From NCBI GenBank assembly GCA_002067205.1, contig MVQL01000210.1, positions 62,001-126,000 of the forward strand: a DNA stretch of 64,000 nucleotides. Reading direction: 5' to 3'. A model generated the notes under the pieces. The model made no database searches, was not told the DNA's origin, and saw nothing but the letters and a program-made list of their open reading frames with translations. Below, in pieces: positions 52,778 to 61,781 of this stretch. Position 1 is the first letter of the stretch; every line of letters starts with the position of its first letter. Source of the DNA: Pelotomaculum sp. PtaB.Bin104 (lineage in GTDB: Bacteria; Bacillota; Desulfotomaculia; Desulfotomaculales; Pelotomaculaceae). A program made the position numbers and the translations under genes.

Positions 52778-53917
52778 TTAATGACCCCAAGTGATAGCCC
52801 GGAGTTCCTCAAAAGCGTCACTCTTAATATCAGAGTATTTTTTATTGCCGCTGACAATTTGGTAAAGCCTTTCAGCAATTACAGGCCGCCTTTCGATGAG
52901 ATGAAAAGTAGCTTTGGTGAAGGTGTAAAAGATTTTAGCCAGCTTATGAGCCAGCTCCAGCTCGCTGGTGATCTGCCGTTCGACCATTTCCTGATAGAAT
53001 GAAGGCGCGTGCTCCGGCCTGCCCCTATTCTCTAAGATCGCCTCAGCCGCCAGGTGAGCGCTTTTGATGGCATAGTAGATGCCCTCCCCGCTAAAAGGAT
53101 CTACCAGCCCGGCGGCGTCTCCGAGGAGGATGGACGAATCACGATAAATCTTTCTTTTCTGCCAGCCGACAACCGGTATCGGGTAACCCCTCGCGCTGAT
53201 CACCCGGAGAGAACTGATGCCTTCCCTCTCCAAAAGGTCATTTAAATTTTGTTTAATGCCCTTGCTCCCGGAGGTAAAAGCTCCGACACCGGTGGAAAGA
53301 CGGCCTTTCTTGGGGAAGATCCAGCCATAGCCCCATGGCGTCGCCCCGCAGTCAAGTTTGATCACCCCCCGGCTTTGCTCCGCTAATTCTGGCGGGCACT
53401 CAAGCTCGACCTCCACGGCGGGACCCGCTCCCCTGGCGCTTTGCAGGCCCAGTAGCCTGGCGGAGGCGCCGTTAACTCCGTCAGCACCGACAAATATCAG
53501 GCCTAGGTAAGTATCATCTCCTGCAGTCACAGTTACGCCGCCGCTCTCCATCGATACCGCTTTTACCGCAGCCCCTTCGATCACCATGGCTCCGGCAGCC
53601 CGGGCTTGTTTAGCCAGCAAGTGGTCGAAATTGCTCCTGTTGACCATGTAAGCCACCGGAGTGTCCTGATGGACTGTGACCCCGCCCCGGCCTTGATAGT
53701 TTAATACGACAGTCTGAACGGTGTCCTCCACCACCTCCTGCCAGGGGAAATTGAGCAGAGAGGCGACTTTACTGGCCACCCCGCCACCACAGGGCTTTTC
53801 CCGGGGCATCAGTTCCTTTTCCAGAACCAGCACAGCCAAGCCGGACCGGGCCAGGAGATAGGCCAGGGATGAACCAGCGGGCCCGGCACCTGAGATAATA
53901 ACATCGTACCTACTCAA
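52778..53917 (-). CDS. Geranylgeranyl-reductase-family flavoprotein
   Basis: 379 residues from a TTG at 53917 (AAGGAG 10 bases upstream). FAD-binding GAGPAGSSLAYLLARSG at the N-terminus, EKPCGGGV (family motif just after the Rossmann unit), VGADGVNGASARLLGL, and LLGDAAGLVDPFSGEGIYYAIKSA. These fit the GGR/ChlP-like group that reduces isoprenoid double bonds; other members act on menaquinone side chains or are of unknown role. It stands alone, convergent with sbcC. Confidence 0.87.
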   Translation of the reverse strand: MSRYDVIISGAGPAGSSLAYLLARSGLAVLVLEKELMPREKPCGGGVASKVASLLNFPWQEVVEDTVQTVVLNYQGRGGVTVHQDTPVAYMVNRSNFDHLLAKQARAAGAMVIEGAAVKAVSMESGGVTVTAGDDTYLGLIFVGADGVNGASARLLGLQSARGAGPAVEVELECPPELAEQSRGVIKLDCGATPWGYGWIFPKKGRLSTGVGAFTSGSKGIKQNLNDLLEREGISSLRVISARGYPIPVVGWQKRKIYRDSSILLGDAAGLVDPFSGEGIYYAIKSAHLAAEAILENRGRPEHAPSFYQEMVERQITSELELAHKLAKIFYTFTKATFHLIERRPVIAERLYQIVSGNKKYSDIKSDAFEELRAITWGH

Positions 53918-54110
53918 TCCGTTACGTCTCCTTTTTATAAATCACCTTAATAATATATTAAAGCACTTTTAACGAATATGATTACAACCAGCATTATTTA
54001 TTAGCAACTTTTCCATATCCTGAAAAACCTAAACGAAACAGAAAATGGCGCTTATGGCGTTTATCTTTAAGCGCTTAGCAGTAACGCTTACATTGTCTAA
54101 AGAGAGCACA

Positions 54111-54140
54111 TGCCGGGGTCAAATTAATCCCCGGCATTTT
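54111..54140. terminator. Inverted repeat downstream of the decayed TrkH/KtrB gene
   Basis: ATGCCGGGG (54111-54119) with CCCCGGCAT (54130-54138), followed by TTTAC on the plus strand; it abuts the stop at 54143 of the minus-strand pseudogene. Confidence 0.5.
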
Positions 54141-54142
54141 AC

Positions 54143-54690
54143 TTACATAAGTAAGTATAGTTCACCAATAATGATGTGCTCCTTGACGTAATGGTACCTG
54201 TCTTCAGGATTATTTTTATGGAATAGCAGCATTAAGGCAATGATCCCAATGCGTCCGATAAACATGAGGGTGATGATGACGACCTTTCCGGCAATGCCCA
54301 GCTCAGTGGTTATGCCCAGGGAAAGGCCGGTGGTACCAAAGGCTGAACAGGCTTCGAATAATATTTCCGTCAAACTGGCGCTTTCAAATATGGAAAGCAA
54401 GATCACTGAAACAAAGACAAGTAGTGAAGCCGCCGCTTCGCGCAGTCAGCGACTGGAAAAAGGCCGTCGATATTTTTTGATGCCAGGGCATGTCTGTCAG
54501 CGGCCCACTTAACTCAAACACCAATACTTTCCACAAAGTGCACCATGCTGTACCCACCATTGGTAAAACCAGAAACGCTATGAAAAAAACCCATTCCCAG
54601 GGCATCTTAAAACGACATCCCCAATTTGCTCCAGAAGTGTAGGGTCAGAATCAGCGTGCCCAGCAGCTCAAAAAAGATCGCTAAGGGCTA
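54143..54690 (-). pseudogene. Decayed TrkH/KtrB-type potassium transporter subunit
   Basis: Pieces of one protein can be read in order in changing frames: IFFELLGTLILTLHFWSKLG, a stop, then ALGMGFFHSVSGFTNGGYSM, then a shift to HQKISTAFFQSLTARSGGFTT and another shift to FEACSAFGTTGLSLGITTELG with GKVVIITLMFIGRIGIIAL to the end. HSVSGFTNGGYS, SLTARSGGFTT and FGTTGLSLG match the pore loops of KtrB/TrkH. The N-terminal half is missing. At least two frame changes and a stop make it nonfunctional unless the assembly has errors here. No KtrA/TrkA partner is adjacent. Confidence 0.8.
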
Positions 54691-54791
54691 TACTACCATA
54701 TCCCCAGATAATCATGCAATATTAAGTGCATTGCTAAATTCCACTTGTTTTAGTAAAATACATTTATTGAAATCAAAGGAGGATACAAAAT

Positions 54792-55226
54792 TTGAAAAAA
54801 GGCAGTATTGAATTAGAAAATGGCAATAAAATAGTTATTGAGTTCTTTAATCAAGATGCGCCGGGAACAGTGGAAAACTTCGAAAAATTAGCAAATTCAG
54901 GTTTTTACAATGGTTTAAACTTTCACCGGGTTATTCCTGGTTTTGTAGCACAAGGAGGCTGCCCCAAAGGCAACGGCACAGGGGGACCTGGCTACACCAT
55001 CAAATGCGAGACTACAGGAAACCCCAATAAACACCTGAGGGGTTCACTATCCATGGCCCACGCAGGCAAGGATACCGGTGGGAGCCAGTTTTTCATTTGT
55101 TACGATTCTTTCCCGCACCTTGACGGGGTTCACACGGTATTCGGAAAAGTTGTAGAAGGCATGGAATATGTAGATGAGATCAAGCCAGGAGATAAGATGA
55201 AAGAAGTAAAGGTTTGGGAAGAGTAG
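54792..55226 (+). CDS. Cyclophilin-type peptidyl-prolyl isomerase
   Basis: 144 residues from a TTG at 54792 with GGAGG 9 bases upstream. The catalytic-site pattern is intact: [13 protein letters not shown] (Arg of the active site), [26 protein letters not shown] and [11 protein letters not shown]. It is a small cytoplasmic cyclophilin of PpiB type without a signal peptide. It is flanked by a decayed gene and a noncoding stretch, and seems monocistronic. Confidence 0.92.
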   Translation: MKKGSIELENGNKIVIEFFNQDAPGTVENFEKLANSGFYNGLNFHRVIPGFVAQGGCPKGNGTGGPGYTIKCETTGNPNKHLRGSLSMAHAGKDTGGSQFFICYDSFPHLDGVHTVFGKVVEGMEYVDEIKPGDKMKEVKVWEE

Positions 55227-55737
55227 TAGGATCGTTTTATTATTGCTTTTGCGATTATAAAAGAAACACCTGATCATGTAAAGGGGACCAATCCGGCATA
55301 AAAAAACCAACCCCCACCCGGGGGAGGGTTAAAAAGGTTTGACTTGGAGTTTTGCCGGTAAAGCTAATTGTGGTTCCCTTTACCATATCAATCACTCCCT
55401 TCTTTTTAGCAATCACAAATACTGCAGCACTGCCGGGTACAATCAGAATATGGCTGCCGCAGGCCTCAATCCTGTTTTAAGCAGAACAGTTGCCCGGCCC
55501 GGTTCACCAATTATCAGTTCACCCTCTTTTAGTGGACCTCCTCACAGGTTACGAAGATCCCTCCAGCAACACAATCACGTTTTCCCCGTTCTTTCTGAGT
55601 CTGTTTTTTATTGAAGTGGCTGGCGAGCCACATACTTTCATCGACGCAGCGTCAAATGGCATTCTGCCAGCATTCCATAAAAACAGGTTTATAATAACCG
55701 TATTAAAATAAACAATCGGTAAAACAATAATTAAACC
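55227..55737. other. Region with strong minus-strand terminator and a degraded or short minus-strand frame
   Basis: On the minus strand several overlapping frames read like one broken protein: VIVLLEGSS, then KEGELIIGEPGRATVLLKTG, then ACGSHILIVPGSAAVFVIAK and GVIDMVKGTTISFTGKTPS. GGGAG precedes the ATG of the last piece (ATG about 55389). The pieces are in different frames and are short, so an intact gene is not called. They end in the terminator at 55301-55330, which shows that a minus-strand transcript once existed or exists here. Confidence 0.35.
55301..55330 (-). terminator. Strong intrinsic terminator, minus strand
   Basis: Minus strand stem AACCCTCCCCC with GGGTGGGGGTT, followed immediately by GGTTTTTTT. 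It would end a minus-strand transcript arriving from about 55640-55340. Confidence 0.7.
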
Positions 55738-57543
55738 ATGGAAAAAATAAAACTTATAATTAATAATCGACCTATCGAAGTTGAAAAGGGAACGAATATT
55801 CTTGAAGCAGCAAGAAGTGCCGACATTGAAATCCCCTCCCTTTGTTACTTAAAGGATGTATGCGCCTCTGGAACTTGCCGGGTCTGTCTTGTGGAAACTG
55901 AAAAAAACAAAAGAAAATCCCTCCAGGCTTCTTGTGTCAGTCCTGTGGAAGAGGGTTTAAAGGTTTTTACCGATACACCCCGAGTGCGGCACGCCCGCAG
56001 GCGCGTGGTGGAGCTGCTGCTGTCCGAGCACGTGCATGAATGCACCAGTTGTGTCAAGAACTTGAATTGCGAACTGCAGAAGCTGGCCGACCGGATGCGC
56101 ATCAGAAAAATTCCTCTGCAGGGGGAACAGATCAAACACCCGGTGCATAAAAGAAATCCTTTTATTGTAAGAGACCCCAACAAGTGTGTCAAGTGCAGAC
56201 GCTGTGAGGCCATCTGTAGGAATATACAGGGGATCGGAGTTTTGGCAGCACAGCATCGCGGCTTTAAAACAGTGATCGCACCGTCCTTTATGAAGGACCT
56301 TGCTGAGGCCAACTGCATCGCCTGCGGCCAGTGTGTCATGGCCTGCCCGACTGGAGCACTCCACGAAAAAGAAAGCATTGATGAGGTTTTAAAGGCACTG
56401 GACAACCCGGAAAAATTTGTTGTGGTACAGACTGCCCCCAGCATCAGGGTAACGCTGGGTGAAGCCTTCGGCATGCCGGTGGGCACAGTGGTTACTGGAA
56501 AGCTGGCTGCCGCGCTGCGGCGGTTAGGGTTTGACCGTGTTTTTTCAACTGACTTCGGGGCAGATATAACTATTATGGAAGAATCTCACGAACTATTGGA
56601 GAGGCTGAAAAAGAAAAAGCGGCTGCCACTAATTTCCTCGTGCAGCCCGGGTTGGGTCAGGTTTTGTGAGATCTATTATCCTGAGTTTTTGGATAACCTG
56701 TCTACCTGCAAATCTCCTCAGGAAATGATGGGGGCACTGATTAAAACCTATTTTGCCGAAAAAGAAGGAATTGATCCAGGGAAAATTATTGTGGTTGCAA
56801 TCATGCCCTGCACCGCTAAAAAATTTGAGGCCGCCCGGGGAGAGCTGGTCACCAGGGGGCAACAGGACGTTGACTATGTTTTAACCACCCGCGAACTGGC
56901 CCGGATGATCGCACAAGCCGGTTTGGAATTTAAAGCCTTGCCGGATGAAAATTATGACCAACCTCTTGGAATTTCCTCCGGGGCAAGCAACATTTTTGGA
57001 GGAAGCGGCGGCCTGACTGAGGCTGCGATCAGGACAGCCTACGCTGTGGCCAATCCCGGCACCCAGGAACCTATCCTTGAACTGAAAGAACTCCGTGGTG
57101 TACGAGGCATTAAAGAGGCTGCCATCGACTTAAAAAAAGGTGGAAAAGTCAAGGTGGCCGTTGTGCATGGAACCCGCAATGCCAGGCGGATGCTGGAGCG
57201 CATTAAAAGGGGCGCACACTTTGATTTCGTTGAAATTATGGCCTGCCCCGGCGGCTGTGTCGGTGGAGGTGGGCAGCCGATTTTCGGGATCCCAGACCAC
57301 CGGGAATTGTCAGCCGAGTATCGCCGCAAGCGCGCTGAAGCCTTATCTAAAATTGACCTGTCTAAAAAAATGAGGACGGCCCATGAAAACCCGGCGGTTA
57401 AAACTATTTACGATGAGTACCTCGGGCACCCCTTGAGCGAAAAGGCTAGGGAACTATTGCATACCAGCTACGTTTCCCGTGAGAGAAATCCATTGTTTAA
57501 ACAGCAGGTTCCAGCCATGATGCCGTCAAACCCTCCGGCTTGA
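55738..57543 (+). CDS. Stand-alone multi-cluster [FeFe]-hydrogenase
   Basis: 601 residues. N-terminal [2Fe-2S] domain (1-80; CYLKDVCASGTCRVC), His/Cys-ligated cluster (HECTSCVKNLNC, about 100), two [4Fe-4S] motifs (CVKCRRCEAICR, CIACGQCVMACP), then the H-cluster domain: L1 SSCSPGW, L2 MPCTAKKFE, L3 MACPGGCVGGGGQP, and a small-subunit-like C-terminus. This matches HndD/HydA of electron-bifurcating or NAD(P)-linked enzymes, yet no NuoE/NuoF-like subunits are adjacent. L1 has the Ser variant of TSCCPxW. The ribosome site before the ATG is weak. A terminator follows at 57582. Confidence 0.92.
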   Translation: MEKIKLIINNRPIEVEKGTNILEAARSADIEIPSLCYLKDVCASGTCRVCLVETEKNKRKSLQASCVSPVEEGLKVFTDTPRVRHARRRVVELLLSEHVHECTSCVKNLNCELQKLADRMRIRKIPLQGEQIKHPVHKRNPFIVRDPNKCVKCRRCEAICRNIQGIGVLAAQHRGFKTVIAPSFMKDLAEANCIACGQCVMACPTGALHEKESIDEVLKALDNPEKFVVVQTAPSIRVTLGEAFGMPVGTVVTGKLAAALRRLGFDRVFSTDFGADITIMEESHELLERLKKKKRLPLISSCSPGWVRFCEIYYPEFLDNLSTCKSPQEMMGALIKTYFAEKEGIDPGKIIVVAIMPCTAKKFEAARGELVTRGQQDVDYVLTTRELARMIAQAGLEFKALPDENYDQPLGISSGASNIFGGSGGLTEAAIRTAYAVANPGTQEPILELKELRGVRGIKEAAIDLKKGGKVKVAVVHGTRNARRMLERIKRGAHFDFVEIMACPGGCVGGGGQPIFGIPDHRELSAEYRRKRAEALSKIDLSKKMRTAHENPAVKTIYDEYLGHPLSEKARELLHTSYVSRERNPLFKQQVPAMMPSNPPA

Positions 57544-57581
57544 AATTATTAGCTCCTATAATTTTGGTATCATAATAATGT

Positions 57582-57616
57582 AAAGGGTTGGGAGCCTTTT
57601 GCTCGCAACCCTTTTT
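57582..57616 (+). terminator. Intrinsic terminator of the hydrogenase gene
   Basis: Stem AAAGGGTTGGGAGC with GCTCGCAACCCTTT, T-run TTTTT, starting 38 bases after the stop codon. Confidence 0.8.
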
Positions 57617-57865
57617 ATAAACAGACCCTATTATAGCAGGTTTTTCTTCCTTTCTGTGGATATTTACTCTTTTTCCCGGGCTTCTTGTTGTAAACAGTCA
57701 AACTCATTTGCTCGCGAGCTTCCATTTCAAATAATCGAAGCTTATGTTCTGACTAAAGCTCTTACTAAGAACTCGCCATTACCGGTCTGGGCCGGCCAAT
57801 ACTATCCTACGAATTCAGCCGCTCACTGATGGATCATTGACCTTGACTCTTAAGACTGGCGATAT

Positions 57866-58051
57866 CTATCGTATGCCCCGATCATCGCTGGAAGACATCC
57901 GTGTGGGAAAGCGCCCGGACTTGCGCACCGCCTCCCGCAGTAAAAACTCGATGTGCGCGTTAACGCTGCGAAACTCGTCGGCCGACCATTTTTCCAACGC
58001 GTCATATAACTTCGGGTCCAGGCGCAGCAAAAACTTCTTCTTTTCGCTCAT
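57866..58051 (-). CDS. Arc-type ribbon-helix-helix protein
   Basis: 61 residues, ATG start with ACGGGA upstream. KKFLLRLDPKLYDALEKWS followed by SVNAHIEFLLREAV is the ribbon-helix-helix fold of Arc/MetJ-type DNA-binding proteins. It begins 13 bases after the stop of the SPFH gene and is very likely co-transcribed with it. Such a small RHH gene next to an SPFH protein is a pairing I have seen in Firmicutes; whether it regulates the operon is unknown. It is not next to a recognisable toxin gene. Confidence 0.78.
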   Translation of the reverse strand: MSEKKKFLLRLDPKLYDALEKWSADEFRSVNAHIEFLLREAVRKSGRFPTRMSSSDDRGIR

Positions 58052-58064
58052 TCCCGTATACCTG

Positions 58065-58910
58065 TTAATATAGGCTGCCTGTATTGATCACCGGCTGGGC
58101 CGACCGGTCGGAGACGATGGCGACCAGCAGGTTGTTGATCATAGCGACTTTGCGCTCTTCATCAAGCTGCACCACATTTTCCCCCTCGAGCTTGCTGATG
58201 GCCATCTGTGCCATGCCTACTGCGCCCTCGACGATTTTTTGCCGGGCGGCCAGGATTGCTGACGCCTGCTGGCGCTGCAGCATGGCACTGGCAATTTCAG
58301 TGGCATACGCCAGATGGGTCAGGCGGGCCTCCATTACCTCCACCCCGGCCACCGCCAGGCGTGTCTGTAGTTCGCGGCCCAGTTCGTCAGCCACCTCCTC
58401 GGCGTTGCTGCGTAGGGAATAACCCTTTTCATCAAAGCAGTCATAGGGGTATTTGGTGGCCACATGCCGCAGTGCGGTTTCACTTTGGATTTCCACAAAC
58501 TCCTCATAGTTGTCTACATCAAACACTGCCTTGGCCGAATCAATCACCTTAAAAACGATTACTGCCGCAATTTCAACCGGGTTGCCCTCCACATCGTTTA
58601 CCTTCAGGGTTTTGCTGTTGAAGTTGCGCACCCGCAGGGATACCTTTTTGTGTGTGGATAGAGGCACAGTGAGCCAGATGCCGCTTTCCCGCACACTGCC
58701 CATGTAGCGGCCAAAGAATACAACCACCCGGGCCTGGTTTGGCTGTACGACAATAATTCCGCTTAGCAAAAGTATTGCCGCGATCAACATCAGTACTCCT
58801 GCGGTGACGCTTGCCTGTACCGTGACATAGACTGCCAGAAACGACCAGGCCAAGAGTAGAGGGATCGCCCAAAAACCATTAAGTGCCCAGGCTTTTCGCT
58901 CTTTCATCAT
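58065..58910 (-). CDS. SPFH/band-7 domain membrane protein (stomatin-like)
   Basis: 281 residues, ATG start with GGAGG upstream. Two N-terminal hydrophobic segments (about 10-30 and 33-52), then an SPFH domain ([45 protein letters not shown]) and a C-terminal helical region ([28 protein letters not shown]). The protein would form large membrane-bound oligomers. No NfeD-like partner is present; instead a ribbon-helix-helix gene follows. The role is probably in membrane microdomain organisation. Confidence 0.87.
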   Translation of the reverse strand: MMKERKAWALNGFWAIPLLLAWSFLAVYVTVQASVTAGVLMLIAAILLLSGIIVVQPNQARVVVFFGRYMGSVRESGIWLTVPLSTHKKVSLRVRNFNSKTLKVNDVEGNPVEIAAVIVFKVIDSAKAVFDVDNYEEFVEIQSETALRHVATKYPYDCFDEKGYSLRSNAEEVADELGRELQTRLAVAGVEVMEARLTHLAYATEIASAMLQRQQASAILAARQKIVEGAVGMAQMAISKLEGENVVQLDEERKVAMINNLLVAIVSDRSAQPVINTGSLY

Positions 58911-59476
58911 AGCTAGCCTCCATTTATATATTATTTTAATATCTATATGATATCACTTTGAAGCTTAAAAATAAACCTAAAATTAGATGTTTTTGATCTA
59001 GTACTTGTACTTTGAAGCTGTGCAGCAATCTTTCCTGGTCAATTGTCGGAGACTTTGGACTAACTATAATTCAAAATGCACCAGTACATACCTGCCTAAG
59101 ACTCTCTATGTTACATCGCAAAAAAACCTTACTTTTTTTAAAAGCAGCAACAGCTAAGATTTTTTATGATAGCGGGCAAAACAAAAAGCTAGGGTCAGTT
59201 CAGGCCCCGGCAATCTATTATTATATATTTTTTTAAGAGATAATTTAATTATTCTTTTCTACCAGGTGATATAGCATCTTCTTCAAATCATCCACTTCAT
59301 CAAAGGTCCAGGAGATTAGCCGCCTCAAAGTTGACGAAACCTCACTATTTTAACAGATGGAGGTAGGTCTTTCAACTCATAGCTAAAGCTCTTTTGAACC
59401 ACCTGCATAGCAGGAGGTTTTCGTTATACAAAAAAACAGGCCGCCAGGTTCTGAGCAACTGGCGGCCTGTTTACCT
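58911..59476. other. Intergenic region, AT-rich, ending in two back-to-back terminators
   Basis: 566 bases with no supported gene. A plus-strand hairpin AACCACCTGC/GCAGGAGGTTTT lies at 59397-59422, and a minus-strand terminator at 59429-59472. The plus-strand hairpin implies a transcript from the left, but no gene for it is visible; it could be the tail of a lost mobile element. Confidence 0.4.
59429..59472 (-). terminator. Intrinsic terminator of the PNPOx-like gene
   Basis: Minus strand stem AACAGGCCGCCAG with CTGGCGGCCTGTT followed by TTTTTG, 5 bases after the stop at 59477. A long perfect stem of 13 bp. Confidence 0.85.
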
Positions 59477-59878
59477 TTAGAAATTGATTTTTTCGAAATT
59501 ACCCTGAATGTCGGCAAACTCCGCTTCACCGTTTTCCAGATAAAAATTGGCAATTGTCAGGCCGCTTTCAGCGTTATAAATTTCCTTTAGCATTGGCATT
59601 GTTTCAAATGCTTTCGCCATCGTTTCCTCGCTTTCGTCAAATACCGCAACACCTTTGATCCTAATCCACTGTCCTTTGGCATTTGCCGTACATATTTCCA
59701 CATTGGGGTTGGCCACGACCTGACTGTAGGACGCCTTATGTTTCCCCATGCCAAAATACAGCCTGTCCTGATGCTGCATAAAAAAACCGAAGGGCCTTAC
59801 TCTGGGTTTATCGCCATCTACCGTCGCAAAATAAAAAACAGGGTTCTCGATCAAGAACTTCAATATCTTTTCCATCAT
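59477..59878 (-). CDS. Pyridoxamine-5'-phosphate-oxidase-fold flavoprotein
   Basis: 133 residues from the ATG at 59878 (AAAGGCGG upstream; ATG at 59875 equally possible). Split-barrel FMN/F420-type fold: FYFATVDGDKPRVRPFGF, RLYFGMGKHKASYSQVVANPNVEIC and WIRIKGVAVFDES are typical of small PNPOx-like proteins of clostridia (Nim-like or general stress-like). The substrate is unknown. The frame is open to 60007, but that extension does not look like the family. Confidence 0.85.
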   Translation of the reverse strand: MMEKILKFLIENPVFYFATVDGDKPRVRPFGFFMQHQDRLYFGMGKHKASYSQVVANPNVEICTANAKGQWIRIKGVAVFDESEETMAKAFETMPMLKEIYNAESGLTIANFYLENGEAEFADIQGNFEKINF

Positions 59879-60136
59879 CCATCCGCCTTTCAGAAATATT
59901 CTGTTTTGATATTTCTTCGACAAGCTGGTAAATAGTCCTTTAAAATTTATCGATACAGCAAAAAATGCCGAAGACTTGTCCGATCTGCGCCCACTGGCAG
60001 CTTCCATAGAAAAATTACTCTGCGAGGTTGAGTAAGTTTGTTGAATTTTTTAAAGCTCATGTTTATTTCATTAAAGAACAGCATATGTTAATTTTAATAA
60101 AATAAGTTTTTAATTTCCATGGAAAGGGTGAGCAAA

Positions 60137-60505
60137 ATGGTCGAGCTTCTCGGCTGGCTTGGTATTCTACTATTTATCGCCACGCTGGCTCGCTTTGTCC
60201 TGCGCTGTTTGAGGTGGTCAAATGCTGCAAGGGCTACTATAAGGCGCTATCACCATATCCTGGCCGTAGCCAGTTTTGTGATTTTAACTGTACATGGTAT
60301 ATTTGCCCTGTTTGAAGAAACAATCTGGCAGTGGGGAAAAGCTATGCGCCATCAGGGTGAGCTTTTGACCGGACTGATCAGTTGGCTGGTTTTGTTGGCT
60401 TTGGTAAGCCTGTCAACAACTGCGGCCAAAAAAGGGCTGCTTTCCCGAAAACACGGCTGGTTGGTAGGATTGCTGGTAGTCGCGGTTTTTATCCATATCA
60501 CTTAA
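60137..60505 (+). CDS. Four-helix membrane protein with conserved His pairs, cytochrome-b/ferric-reductase-like
   Basis: 122 residues from the ATG at 60137 (GGAAAGGGTGAG upstream; ATG at 60119 also in frame). Four membrane helices. His residues sit in YHHILAVASFVILTVHG on helix 2 and at the ends of helix 4 (RKHGWLVGLLVVAVFIHIT), a spacing that could ligate one or two haems as in ferric reductase or b561-like proteins. No partner gene is adjacent. Assignment is by His pattern only, so haem binding is a hypothesis. Confidence 0.6.
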   Translation: MVELLGWLGILLFIATLARFVLRCLRWSNAARATIRRYHHILAVASFVILTVHGIFALFEETIWQWGKAMRHQGELLTGLISWLVLLALVSLSTTAAKKGLLSRKHGWLVGLLVVAVFIHIT

Positions 60506-60545
60506 ATTGCCGGATCGAGCTGCTAATTACAGACCATTTATTATA

Positions 60546-61778
60546 TTAGGCATTACCCGGCACCTTATGCCTGCGTCTTTCTTTCAATTCGGGCCAGCCG
60601 AAGAACCGGCTCAGCTTGACATAGATCCACCTGGCCTCTTTTGTTAGCAGCGGTCCTAAGACCGCCAGAGTCAGCACATAAAGGGCTGAAAATGGCTGTA
60701 GGATTGGCAATAGCCCACCGGCACTGGCCAGTTTGGCCAAAATAATGGAAAACTCCCCCCGGGAGGTTATGGTCAGGCCGACATAAGTCGACTCTCGGTA
60801 GGAATACCCGGATAGGCGGCCGGCTAGCAGTCCGGCAACAAAATTGCCGATGATGGTCAGTGCCACTGCCGCCAAGGCTGGCCACACCGCCCCCTTTAGT
60901 GACTGGGGATCGATACTTAATCCGAAGCTAAAGAAAAAGGTGGCTCCGAACAAATCCCGGAAGGGTAACAGAATATGTTCAATCCGCCCGGTATGTTCAG
61001 TCTCAGCCAACACCAAACCGACCAGCAGCGCTCCGATCGCCTCCGCAACATGGATGGTTTCCGAAAAACCAGCGGTTAAGAGCAGGATTGAAAACAACAC
61101 CAGTAAAAACACTTCATCTGAAGGGATGTCAAGAATTCTGTTCAACTGTGGGAGCAGCTTGCGCCCCAGAAATAGAAAGGTAAGCATAAAGCCAAGCGCC
61201 AGGCTGGCTGACTTTAGCACCAGGAGCGTGGAGGTGGCGCCTGTAAGCACCAACCCGGAGACAACGGAGAGATAAACCGCGACAAAGATGTCCTGAAACA
61301 TCATCAGCCCGAGGATCATCTCCGTTTCCTGTCTGACCGATCGCTTTAAGTCAACAATCATCTTGGCTACAATGGCGCTGGAAGATATGGTGGTGATCCC
61401 GGCAACGACCAGGATTTCCCGCAGCGGCCAGCCCAGCAGCATGGGAAAGAGCAGGCCAAGTGATAGGTTGATTAGCATGTAAATTACGCCGCCCTTAATA
61501 ATGGCGCCGCCAGCCTTCATTAACCGGCCAACGGAAAATTCCAGCCCCAGGTAAAACAGCAGGAAAAGAATACCCAGTCGTCCCATGAAGGTAATTAGCG
61601 ACTCACTTTCAATAAAACGGAAATCTAAAATACCGAAGTGTGGCGCCTGGGGACCTACGATCATACCGGCTAAGATCAACAGCGGCACAATAGAAAACCG
61701 CAAGCGCTCGGATACTATGCCGGCCAAAGCGATAATACCGAGGGCTAGCCCGACCTCAAAGAGAAGGTTTTGCTCCAT
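60546..61778 (-). CDS. KhtU-like CPA2 cation/proton antiporter
   Basis: 410 residues, about twelve membrane helices. CPA2 (KefB/KhtU) features: LFLLFYLGLEFSVGRL, ISSSAIVAKMIVDL, the acidic pair in LMMFQDIFVAVYLS, and FFFSFGLSIDP. The C-terminus has no attached RCK domain, and the separate KhtT-like regulatory subunit is encoded 3 bases upstream, so together they would form a K+(NH4+)/H+ antiporter gated by nucleotide and pH. Confidence 0.86.
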   Translation of the reverse strand: MEQNLLFEVGLALGIIALAGIVSERLRFSIVPLLILAGMIVGPQAPHFGILDFRFIESESLITFMGRLGILFLLFYLGLEFSVGRLMKAGGAIIKGGVIYMLINLSLGLLFPMLLGWPLREILVVAGITTISSSAIVAKMIVDLKRSVRQETEMILGLMMFQDIFVAVYLSVVSGLVLTGATSTLLVLKSASLALGFMLTFLFLGRKLLPQLNRILDIPSDEVFLLVLFSILLLTAGFSETIHVAEAIGALLVGLVLAETEHTGRIEHILLPFRDLFGATFFFSFGLSIDPQSLKGAVWPALAAVALTIIGNFVAGLLAGRLSGYSYRESTYVGLTITSRGEFSIILAKLASAGGLLPILQPFSALYVLTLAVLGPLLTKEARWIYVKLSRFFGWPELKERRRHKVPGNA

Positions 61779-61781
61779 CCG

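Noticed and set aside
59290-59472. Insertion-sequence remnant with terminal hairpin
   Set aside because: A plus-strand hairpin is present, but no transposase fragment or terminal inverted repeat could be recognised.
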